Below, piece after piece: positions 43,824 through 51,734 of a stretch of DNA of 64,000 nucleotides. A model generated the notes under the pieces. That model did not search any database. It saw only the letters and a program-made list of their open reading frames with translations, and was not told where the DNA came from. The position numbers were made by a program, and so were the translations under genes. Source of the stretch: CBDVBZ01 sp965372355 (GTDB lineage: Bacteria; Krumholzibacteriota; Krumholzibacteriia; WVZY01). How positions within the stretch are numbered: position 1 is the stretch's first letter; each line of letters opens with the position of its first letter. The stretch spans positions 1 through 64,000 of the forward strand of contig CBDVBZ010000004.1 in assembly GCA_965372355.1 (NCBI GenBank), given 5' to 3'.

Positions 43824-45031
43824 CACGACCTCGAATAATGGGCGGCGATACGGTTTATCGCCCGGACGACATCATCGACGTCGCTGTCACTCATCCCCGG
43901 GAATATGGGAAGAGAGAGACACCTGGAGTAGTACGATTCGCAGTTCGGAACATCCGCGGGTCCGTCGAGATATCGCTGAAAGAAACCGTGCTTGTACACC
44001 GGGATGAAATGGACCGAACACCCGATGTTCTCGGCGTTGAGCGCCTTCGCGAACCGGTCCCGGTCAATGGTAAGAGCGTCGACATTGAGAAGTATGACAA
44101 AGAGGTGCCACGTGTGGACGTTGCCCTTTCCTACCCGAGGCAGCTCGACGCAGGCCGAACCGTCGAGTTGGCTCAGATATCCCTCGGCGACAACGCGTCT
44201 GTCCTCCAACAGTTCGTCGATCCGCATGAGCTGAGACAGTCCAAGCGAGGACAGAAGGTCGCTCATATTGAACTTGTAACCAAGGGCCTCCACGTTATAG
44301 AACCACGAACCACGGTCGGAATGACGGTTCCAGCTGTCCTCAGACATACCGTGATACGACAGGACCCGGAACTGCCGAGCCAGCTCGTCGTTGTTCGTCG
44401 ACAGGCATCCTCCTTCGCCGCTGGTCAGGTTCTTTGTGGCGTAAAAACTAAAGGCGGTCGCATCGCCGAATCCCCCTATCGTCTTACCGCCCGCAGCCGC
44501 GCCGAAGCTGTGTGCCGCGTCTTCGACGACCCGTATCGAATTCGATTCGGCAAGGCTGATAATTTCGTCAATCTTGCACGCCTGTCCGCCGAAATGAACC
44601 GGCATGTATACCTTGGTTTGATTTGTCGTTCGCTTCGCGAACTCTTCGGGCGCGGGTCCAAACGTCTCCATCTCGATATCGGCAAGAACGGGTTTCGCGC
44701 CGGTGTGCATAATCGCATGGACCGTCGAAGCGAACGTGAGCGCCGATGTCACAACCTCGTCTCCAGGGCCGACACCAAGCGCGGCCAAAGCAAGATACAT
44801 GGCAGCGCTGCACGAGTTCACCGACACGACGTTGCGCACACCCAGGTACTTGCGAAGATCCCTCTCGAAAAGCTGGGTCTGGGGGCCCGTTGTCAACCAG
44901 CCCGACTGCAGCGTGTCCGTGACACGCTCGATATCGCTTGCGTTGATCGACGGCCGGAAGAAGGGCAGGAACTTCTCTCTTATCGGATCGCCGCCCTCAA
45001 TTGCGGGTAGTTTGTCACGTCTGTTTCCCAA
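43823..45031 (-). CDS. DegT/DnrJ/EryC1-family sugar aminotransferase
   Basis: PLP enzyme of 402 residues that transaminates a nucleotide 4-keto (or 3-keto) sugar. Seen: SGWLTTGPQTQLFE, SVNSCSAAMYLAL, TFASTVHAI, MPVHFGGQACKIDEI, the PLP-pyridine Asp in VVEDAAHSFGA (D171), and the internal-aldimine lysine in FSFYATKNLTSGEGG (K200). TTG start at 45031 with GAGG nine bases upstream. It comes directly after the 4,6-dehydratase gene, which would make its substrate. Confidence 0.92.
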   Translation of the reverse strand: MGNRRDKLPAIEGGDPIREKFLPFFRPSINASDIERVTDTLQSGWLTTGPQTQLFERDLRKYLGVRNVVSVNSCSAAMYLALAALGVGPGDEVVTSALTFASTVHAIMHTGAKPVLADIEMETFGPAPEEFAKRTTNQTKVYMPVHFGGQACKIDEIISLAESNSIRVVEDAAHSFGAAAGGKTIGGFGDATAFSFYATKNLTSGEGGCLSTNNDELARQFRVLSYHGMSEDSWNRHSDRGSWFYNVEALGYKFNMSDLLSSLGLSQLMRIDELLEDRRVVAEGYLSQLDGSACVELPRVGKGNVHTWHLFVILLNVDALTIDRDRFAKALNAENIGCSVHFIPVYKHGFFQRYLDGPADVPNCESYYSRCLSLPIFPGMSDSDVDDVVRAINRIAAHYSRS

Positions 45032-45064
45032 AGTATACGTCCTCTATCTCCAGCCAATAAATGT

Positions 45065-46483
45065 TCAAGAGCTCAACTTGGCGTCCGGGATTACAGAGTC
45101 CAGAAACGAACGGATCCCGGCCCCGTCACCGCGTTCTGCAAGCTCGCCGAGCCGGCCGAGCACTTGCTGCTGATCCCAGCCGTCCGGCAAGCCAGGACGG
45201 GCTGTCAGAATGTAGTTATGGGCTGAGTCCTCGATCAGTTCTCCATCGGCAACAAGATTCTCGTGCAGCTTCTCGCCGGGTCTGAGCCCACTTTGCTTGA
45301 TCACAATGTCATCTTCCGGCCTCAGCCCGTGCAGGGCGATGAGATCCTTGGCAATCTCCATGATTTTGATCGGAGAGCCCATTTGAAGGATAAAGATCTC
45401 GCCACCTTTTCCCATCATCGACGCCTGGATGACGAGCATACAGGCCTCTTTGAGCGTCATAAAAAAGCGAGACGCTCGCGCGTCGCTGACCGTGACGGGC
45501 CCACCGGCCCGGATCTGGCGTATGAAAAGCGGCACGACGCTTCCTCGGCTTCCCAAAACATTGCCAAAACGGACCGTGATGAGACGCGGGTTGTCTGCTT
45601 CTTCTGCCCCCTCGATCATCAGGTATTCGGCGATCCGTTTGGTTGCGCCCATGACACCCACCGGACGGACGGCCTTATCCGTGGAGATCAGAACCAGCCG
45701 CTCGGTTTCCGCGTCACGACAGATCCGAATGATGTTTGCGGTGCCGAAAACGTTGTTCTTTACCGCCTCTTCGGGATGACTCTCCATATAATGGACATGC
45801 TTGTGGGCGGCGGTGTGATATACAAACTCCGGATGAAGACGATCGAACACATGCGACAAACCGTTCGCATCGCGTATATCCGCAATGACGGGTGTGATCT
45901 TCAAATGAGGATGGGCCGTGCGAAGCTCCTCCTCGATCCGGAACACTTGGTTTTCCCCCCGGCCGAGCAGGTGGATCTCGCTCAAACCAAACCTGGCCAG
46001 TTGACGGCAAATCTCCCCCCCGATCGAGCCACCGGCCCCCGTGACCATCACGGAACGTCCCGAAAGCTCTCCACCGATCGCGTCTTCATCGAACTCGACG
46101 GTTTCCCGTCCGAGCAGGTCATCCGGGTGTACTTCCCGGATCTGCTCGAGATGAACCGGCCCCTGGATGATCTCGATGAGACCTGGGACGATCTTGAATG
46201 TCACACCCGCGTCGCGGCACAGTGCCACTACCCGGCGTACAAACTCGCGAGAGCCCGAGGGGACGGCAATGATTGCCTCTTCGACGTGTTCACGCCGGGC
46301 AACGTGCGGCAACTCACCGCTTCCCCCAAAGACGCGGAAACCCTCTATCGTCTTTCCGTGCAGGGTTGTGTCGTCGTCCAGGTATCCGACGATATCCAGT
46401 CCGGCTTCCTTGTGCGACTGGATTTCGCGGACCACCATGATGCCGGCCTCACCGGCACCAATTATGATAACGCGTTTTGACAT
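45065..46483 (-). CDS. UDP-sugar 4,6-dehydratase, soluble CapD/WbpM-type
   Basis: 472 residues. A first Rossmann domain (RVIIIGAGEAGIMVVRE, residues 4-20; CoA_binding_3-like) is followed by a second, SDR-type domain with VTGAGGSIGGEICRQL (147-162), HTAAHKHVHYME, STDKAVRP (T268, D269, K270) and MGATKR with Met278 in place of the usual Tyr and K282. This is the active site of WbpM/PglF-type 4,6-dehydratases acting on UDP-GlcNAc. The four N-terminal membrane helices of WbpM are missing, so the enzyme should be cytosolic. ATG 46483; the open frame upstream belongs to the previous gene. Confidence 0.9.
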   Translation of the reverse strand: MSKRVIIIGAGEAGIMVVREIQSHKEAGLDIVGYLDDDTTLHGKTIEGFRVFGGSGELPHVARREHVEEAIIAVPSGSREFVRRVVALCRDAGVTFKIVPGLIEIIQGPVHLEQIREVHPDDLLGRETVEFDEDAIGGELSGRSVMVTGAGGSIGGEICRQLARFGLSEIHLLGRGENQVFRIEEELRTAHPHLKITPVIADIRDANGLSHVFDRLHPEFVYHTAAHKHVHYMESHPEEAVKNNVFGTANIIRICRDAETERLVLISTDKAVRPVGVMGATKRIAEYLMIEGAEEADNPRLITVRFGNVLGSRGSVVPLFIRQIRAGGPVTVSDARASRFFMTLKEACMLVIQASMMGKGGEIFILQMGSPIKIMEIAKDLIALHGLRPEDDIVIKQSGLRPGEKLHENLVADGELIEDSAHNYILTARPGLPDGWDQQQVLGRLGELAERGDGAGIRSFLDSVIPDAKLSS

Positions 46484-46509
46484 GGCAATTCTGCCCGGAC
46501 ACTCCCGAT

Positions 46510-48885
46510 CTAGCGAATCAACGAGATCGTTCTGACGACCGTGCCCGTGTCCGCCGATATTCGAACCAGATATACACCGCTTGCCGCGAAAAACCCGGAT
46601 TCCGTCGTCAGATCCCACACCTCGCGTTCATTGGGACGGACGTTTTCCTCCGCGTGGACCAGCTCGCCTTCCAGTGTGTAGATCTCGATGTCGACCGGGC
46701 TGTTGTGATTCGCGATCTTCAACATGGTGTGGCCCCGGCGCGGGCGAATCGGGTTTGGGTATAGATAGACCTTTGAAAGATCCGTCGGGCCCGGTTCCAA
46801 TGACGACAGATCCAGTATAGATAAACCACCCGCGGTTGCAATGTAAAGCAGGTTCTGAGTCGGATGCAGCGTGAGGGCATGACAGAGCGCATCGGCCAGC
46901 GCCGACACAACCTTCTTCTGGTCAGGAAAGAAAAGACTCAGTTGCTCCCGCCACGCGGCCTGCGTAGTGAAGGACAAGATCTCGCGCTCATTGTCCCGGC
47001 TGATCCGGTTCAGACCCAAATCGGTGGCCACCCAAAGGTTTTCGTCGTGGTCGAGCGCAAGATCCATAACGGCGTTGCTGAGTAATTCGCCCCCCAACCC
47101 ACGCTTCGCTTGAAACCTTCTGAACAAACCGTTCTCGTATCCATAAACCCCCGCTTTCGTACCCACCCACACAACCCCGTCGCTCCGCACGGTCACGGCG
47201 GACACGTCTCCGCCGTCGAAGTCATCGGCGACCGTACCCAAATGGGTCCACACATCGCCCGACAGATCGAAGAGGCTGGCTTTGTCGTACCCTCCGGTTC
47301 TCCACTCCCGGACGCCGTCCGATGCGTCCGCAACCCAGACCACCCCCCCGGGGCCAAAAGCGACGTCTGTGATATCGCCCACTTGCATGCCGAGGTTTGT
47401 GCTCGTGGGCGTGATGTGCCGCCATTCGTTTCCGTCTTCGCTCAAGATACTGATGCCGCGCCATTCGTCCGGGGCTGTTCCGCCGGGGTCGACAGCGTGC
47501 AGAAACCACCGGTTGCCCGCGGGGTCTTCCATTGCCCTATGGTGTCTCAACGATCCCAAACCGTCGCCGCCACCGGATCCGATGTCGTGATGTGTCCAGA
47601 TATCGTTTTCGTACGAAAGATCCAAACCATCCTCCAGCTGGTCAACCTCTATCTCCGGCACTAACGGCCTCCACAACGAACAGAACCACTTCGATCCTTG
47701 CGAATCGGCAAGTAAGGCGAGGTTCGTGGACCGAGTACTCAGATTCGTGTCACCAACGGCGGGGTTGTAGTTGAACCACGTTCCACTCGGTGTCAGTTTG
47801 CCAACGCCAAAGCTCGCACTCGACACCCACAACGACCCATCGATATCGAATGAGCTGCGACGCAGGTCTCTGCCCGTTGGCGCGTTGGCGCGCAGATCCC
47901 GCACGGTCGTTCCATCAAAAAGGAGAAGGTATCCACCGCGGCCGCGGCTCACCTGGCCGGTTCCCATATAGACCGTCCCATCCACCATGGGTTGAAGTCC
48001 GCGGGTCTCGGCCTGGCTGTTGAGCCCGTACTTGTGGAAGATGTGGACAAAGCTATGGGTGATCCACCCGCTGCCGTCGTTTTCGAACAACCGGGAATTC
48101 GACGCCGCCCAAAGCTTCTGTCCGCCAAACTTGATCGAGAAGATCGATTCTGTGCCGAGCCCCGCCGGGATCCACGTGCCGCCAGAATCATCGAGATACG
48201 CCAGACCAGCGCTGGTACCTACCCACAGTGCGGTGTCGTCTCTGGCAAACACGTGTGCATTGAGACTCGGGAGACCGTTCGATACCTCCTCCGTGAAGCC
48301 AAGACGGTCGCGTCTGGCGACACCGTTGTCCGTCGCAAACCACAGGAAGTCACCGTCGACAAAGACGTCCGCGATCTCCTCGCTCGGCAGACTGTCCGTG
48401 GGAAACCGGGAACTCGGAAACCCGGCAACGATGAGACCGGCGCCGGCCTTGGTGCCGTAAACAACACTGTCTCCCCAGGCCGTCACCGTTGTTATGCGAT
48501 CGTCGGCAATCCCATCCCCGGTGGCCTCGAATGTGCTCACATCGAACCCCCCGGGCACGAAGTCGAGCCGGGCAATCCCCAACCGGTCGGTTCCGACCCA
48601 AAGCGAGCCCTTGCTGTCGAACGCAAGACACGTGAGAAAGCTCGTTGGAAGACCGATCGTGTTGGTAAACTGTTCGAAGGTCGAGTCGTCGGGTTGGTAT
48701 ACGAGAAGTCCGCCGCTCGTCGCGCAGTAGAGTTCCCCGTCCCTCATGACGATCTCCGAAATGAGGTTTGGGTTGATATGATTGACCCACTCGCTCTGCT
48801 GGGCTTCGGCGTCCTCACGCCAGATCGTAGCGATGGCAATGAGAACGAGGAGGTGTCTCGAGATTCGACGGATTGGGCTGATCAT
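46510..48885 (-). CDS. Secreted beta-propeller protein with sorting-type C-terminal domain
   Basis: About 791 residues: signal peptide (ISRHLLVLIAIATIW then EDAEAQ), many two-component-regulator-propeller blades (GSLWVGTDRLGIARL, ALWVGTSAGLAYLDD, VVWVGTKAGVYGYENG, NLWVATDLGLNRISRD), and a C-terminal beta domain with VYLYPNPIRPRRG and GVYLVRISADTGTVVRTISLIR, the pattern of FlgD-Ig-like and type IX-type sorting domains. It is probably exported and may act as a ligand sensor or adhesin. No histidine kinase or type IX secretion gene is in the window. Start uncertain: ATG 48885 or GTG 48903. Its place inside a glycan operon is odd. Confidence 0.82.
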   Translation of the reverse strand: MISPIRRISRHLLVLIAIATIWREDAEAQQSEWVNHINPNLISEIVMRDGELYCATSGGLLVYQPDDSTFEQFTNTIGLPTSFLTCLAFDSKGSLWVGTDRLGIARLDFVPGGFDVSTFEATGDGIADDRITTVTAWGDSVVYGTKAGAGLIVAGFPSSRFPTDSLPSEEIADVFVDGDFLWFATDNGVARRDRLGFTEEVSNGLPSLNAHVFARDDTALWVGTSAGLAYLDDSGGTWIPAGLGTESIFSIKFGGQKLWAASNSRLFENDGSGWITHSFVHIFHKYGLNSQAETRGLQPMVDGTVYMGTGQVSRGRGGYLLLFDGTTVRDLRANAPTGRDLRRSSFDIDGSLWVSSASFGVGKLTPSGTWFNYNPAVGDTNLSTRSTNLALLADSQGSKWFCSLWRPLVPEIEVDQLEDGLDLSYENDIWTHHDIGSGGGDGLGSLRHHRAMEDPAGNRWFLHAVDPGGTAPDEWRGISILSEDGNEWRHITPTSTNLGMQVGDITDVAFGPGGVVWVADASDGVREWRTGGYDKASLFDLSGDVWTHLGTVADDFDGGDVSAVTVRSDGVVWVGTKAGVYGYENGLFRRFQAKRGLGGELLSNAVMDLALDHDENLWVATDLGLNRISRDNEREILSFTTQAAWREQLSLFFPDQKKVVSALADALCHALTLHPTQNLLYIATAGGLSILDLSSLEPGPTDLSKVYLYPNPIRPRRGHTMLKIANHNSPVDIEIYTLEGELVHAEENVRPNEREVWDLTTESGFFAASGVYLVRISADTGTVVRTISLIR

Positions 48886-48907
48886 TGGTGGTATAGCGCG
48901 CACTACC

Positions 48908-51043
48908 CTAAAGAGGCTGCTTGAGTCTCAGGCTGCGTTTTCTTCCCATTAGAATATTGCCAAACGTCACCACAAGGATCTTCACATCCCTGCCCAACGA
49001 CCAATTCCTCGTGTAGCTGGCATCCTGTGCCAGAAGATCTTCCAGGGAGATCTCGTCGTAACGCCCGGCTCTCCACAGGCCGGTCACTCCCGGGCGAACG
49101 TCAAAACGAAAGCCCGCCTTGGAATCGAGCATATCCGCATGCGACGACGGCATCGGATACGGACCGACGATGCTCAGCTTTCCTGTGACCACCAACCAAA
49201 AGAGGGGCGAATTGACGATATCAGAGGGGCCGTTCGAACTCCTTGCATCGGCTACCGGCAACATGAAGGCCTCACCACACAACCCAAGCCTTGACTCTCG
49301 AGAGAAAGGTGTCCTCCCGCGAATCGATGCATACATAAAGTATAACACGCTAAACGGCAGCGACACTACCAGAAAAACCACACCGATGCCGATATCAAGC
49401 AGTCGTTTACCCAGTTTGTCGATCGCATAACGCGTATCCCTGCGGTAGGCGATCGCCGGACGACCGGCCAGATCGGTCACCTCAGCCTGATGGATAACGA
49501 GTCCCGAGAAGTCCGCCACAACAGTGACATCCAGAACCCGTTTGCGCCCCATGACGATGATATCCGTCATCCGGTCCTCCGGCACGGCTCCGGGCAGCAA
49601 TATGAGTTCCTGAACGCGAAACCTGTCAACAATCTCACCGATCTCAGAGACATCACCCAGGCTCCGTTGATGCTCACCGTCGGTCGCCACAATACCCACA
49701 ATGTCCAGACCGCTGGAGGCGCCCCCGCGGAGCTCCTGCTCGAGCGCTCTTGCCTCTGAAAGGGCTCCTACGATGCAGACCCTCTTGAGATCGAGCTTCT
49801 GAGCGAGCAGCGCCCGGTGAAAACGCCGCAGGAGCGACCGTAGCAGCCAGTCGTAAAGTATGGCGAACGGAACCAGGAACGCGACAACCAACCTCGAGTA
49901 GCTCTGAATCTGGCTCAGATAGGTACTGGCCATGAGCAACACGGAGGAAAAGATCACTGCCCGGCCGATGGCGAAAAGCTCGTCCACCCGCGATGTGTCA
50001 CGTCGGATTCTATACAGACCCAGAACCAAGAACGTGAAAACAAAAAGGATGTTCTGGTAAATCGTAAACTTGTCGTACGCCTGAAGCGGGAACAGCGGCT
50101 TCGCAAGAAAATCTCCGAGCGCCAGCCTCGAATAGTACGCCGATAGGAACGCGAGGTTGAACGCGACAAGGTCAGCCCCGAGAAAGAGCGTGACCTTCAA
50201 CACCTCTCTGTATTTCTTGAGCGCATAGAAAACGGCGTTCCACTTCTCGTAATAACGGATCAAGCTGGCAAGATGCGCCACAAAGGGCCGGTTGAGCACC
50301 GACTTTGCACTCTCGCGGGCATGGTCATGGACCACCACGGCCTCCGGGTGATAATAGACGTCCCAGCGCTTCTGCTTCATCCGGTAGCACCAGTCGACAT
50401 CCTCGAAATACAGAAAGAACCGCTCGTCCATCATCCCGACGGACTCCACCGCTTCGCGCCGAACAAGCATGCACGCTCCCAGCACCCAGTCAACCTTTGC
50501 CGTCGTCTCGTGATTAAAATCCAACATGAGATGTTTGGAGATCACCGAGGAGTTTCTGAAGATCCTTCCGAGAGGTGTTCTTCGGAGAAGGAGAACTCTC
50601 CAGTTATAAAACCTGCGGCAGGAATACTGGAGGTTGCCGTCGTAGAAAACCAGCTTAGGAGCGACGATACCCGCATCCGGAGTTTTCTCCATGAACTGAT
50701 AGAGCGTTCTTATCGAATGCTCCCGGATAACCGTGTCGGGATTCAGAATCAGCAAGTATCTTCCACGAGCCCGTTGTATACCCAGATTCACGGCGACCGA
50801 AAAGCCGGCGTTTCTCGTACCGGCACTGAGATCGACCCATGGATAACAGTCTTGCACCAACTGAGAAGTGCCGTCGGAACTCGCGTTGTCCACGACAATG
50901 ACTTCCGTCCGGTCGAACATGCTCTGCTTTTTGAGTGAATCAAGGCAGAGCCCGAGAACCGAGCGGCTGTTGTGCGTGACAATAACGACTGAAACGTCCA
51001 CGGTGGAATCAGTCTCTCTGAAAGGCATCACGGAGTGATTCAA
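48908..51043 (-). CDS. Fusion of GT2 glycosyltransferase and polyisoprenyl-phosphate hexose-1-phosphate transferase-like protein
   Basis: 711 residues. Residues 14-290 are a rhamnosyl/galactofuranosyl-type GT2 (VDNASSDGT, LILNPDT, VLGACMLVRREAVE, FFLYFEDVDWC). Then come about four helices, a CoA_binding_3-like domain (RVCIVGALSEARALEQEL), and a bacterial-sugar-transferase domain (KRLLDIGIGVVF, LSIVGPYP, RPGVTGLW, YTRNWSLGRDVKIL). The catalytic DELPQ block is replaced: aligned without gaps, Asp-Glu become V610-N611, and the KFRSM stretch is gone, so phosphoglycosyl transfer looks lost. TTG start at 51043, GGAAG seven bases upstream, overlapping the previous gene by 35 bases. Confidence 0.85.
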   Translation of the reverse strand: MNHSVMPFRETDSTVDVSVVIVTHNSRSVLGLCLDSLKKQSMFDRTEVIVVDNASSDGTSQLVQDCYPWVDLSAGTRNAGFSVAVNLGIQRARGRYLLILNPDTVIREHSIRTLYQFMEKTPDAGIVAPKLVFYDGNLQYSCRRFYNWRVLLLRRTPLGRIFRNSSVISKHLMLDFNHETTAKVDWVLGACMLVRREAVESVGMMDERFFLYFEDVDWCYRMKQKRWDVYYHPEAVVVHDHARESAKSVLNRPFVAHLASLIRYYEKWNAVFYALKKYREVLKVTLFLGADLVAFNLAFLSAYYSRLALGDFLAKPLFPLQAYDKFTIYQNILFVFTFLVLGLYRIRRDTSRVDELFAIGRAVIFSSVLLMASTYLSQIQSYSRLVVAFLVPFAILYDWLLRSLLRRFHRALLAQKLDLKRVCIVGALSEARALEQELRGGASSGLDIVGIVATDGEHQRSLGDVSEIGEIVDRFRVQELILLPGAVPEDRMTDIIVMGRKRVLDVTVVADFSGLVIHQAEVTDLAGRPAIAYRRDTRYAIDKLGKRLLDIGIGVVFLVVSLPFSVLYFMYASIRGRTPFSRESRLGLCGEAFMLPVADARSSNGPSDIVNSPLFWLVVTGKLSIVGPYPMPSSHADMLDSKAGFRFDVRPGVTGLWRAGRYDEISLEDLLAQDASYTRNWSLGRDVKILVVTFGNILMGRKRSLRLKQPL

Positions 51044-51734
51044 AACGAAGCTTCCACACCAGAAAAACCGCTTCCCATACGATTCGACGAGACATCTTCG
51101 AGGCCCCGCTCGTTCTGTCCACGAAGATGATCGGAATTTCCTTGATCCGGAACTTCTTTCTCCAGACGTAATGGTTCACTTCGATTTGAAAGGAATAGCC
51201 GTCACTCTTGATCTCATCGAGGGGGAGGCTCTCGAGAACCTCTCGACGAAAGCACTTGAATCCGCCGGTGGCGTCTTTTAGCGGCATACCGGTGACGAAC
51301 CGCGTATAGATGTTGGCCCCCACGCTCAGAAAGAGCCTCGATAGAGGCCAGTTCATCACGGTGATGCCGTCGAGATACCTCGAGCCTAGCACGAGGTCCG
51401 CGTCCTTGATCGCCTCGAGAAATTCGGGCAACGCACCGGGATCGTGCGAGAAATCAGCATCCATCTCGAACACAAACTGCACAGAAGTGTTCTGCAGCGC
51501 CCATTTGAACCCCGCGATATAGGCGCTGCCCAGGCCCAGCTTACTCGGGCGTCGCAGCACGTGCAGTCGGTCGTTCGTCTTGGTCAACTCGTCGACGCGA
51601 TCGCCGGTGCCATCCGGAGAGTTATCGTCGACAACGAGAACGCCGATGTCGAAATTGAGGCTGAAAATCTTCTCAATGAGCGCATCGATGTTTTCGCGCT
51701 CATTGTATGTCGGAACGATTACGAGCGTTTCCAA
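51009..51734 (-). CDS. Polyprenol-phosphate mannose synthase-like GT2
   Basis: 241 residues matching the Dpm1 family, which makes polyprenyl-phosphate mannose from GDP-mannose as donor for periplasmic GT-C enzymes. Seen: VIVPTYNERENIDALI, VVDDNSPDGTGDRVDEL, FEMDADFSHDP, GSRYLDG, KDATGGFKCFRREVLE and YSFQIEVNHYVWRKKFRIKEIPIIFVDR. There is no membrane segment, as in the soluble bacterial type. TTG start at 51734, five bases after GAAGA, overlapping the YfhO gene by 16 bases. Confidence 0.9.
   Translation of the reverse strand: METLVIVPTYNERENIDALIEKIFSLNFDIGVLVVDDNSPDGTGDRVDELTKTNDRLHVLRRPSKLGLGSAYIAGFKWALQNTSVQFVFEMDADFSHDPGALPEFLEAIKDADLVLGSRYLDGITVMNWPLSRLFLSVGANIYTRFVTGMPLKDATGGFKCFRREVLESLPLDEIKSDGYSFQIEVNHYVWRKKFRIKEIPIIFVDRTSGASKMSRRIVWEAVFLVWKLRFESLRDAFQRD

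Noticed and set aside
43760..45010. Plus-strand open frame opposite the aminotransferase (416 codons)
   Set aside because: The minus-strand protein has all PLP-enzyme landmarks. The antisense frame has none.
45263..46480. Plus-strand open frame opposite the 4,6-dehydratase (405 codons)
   Set aside because: Antisense shadow of a fully motif-supported dehydratase.
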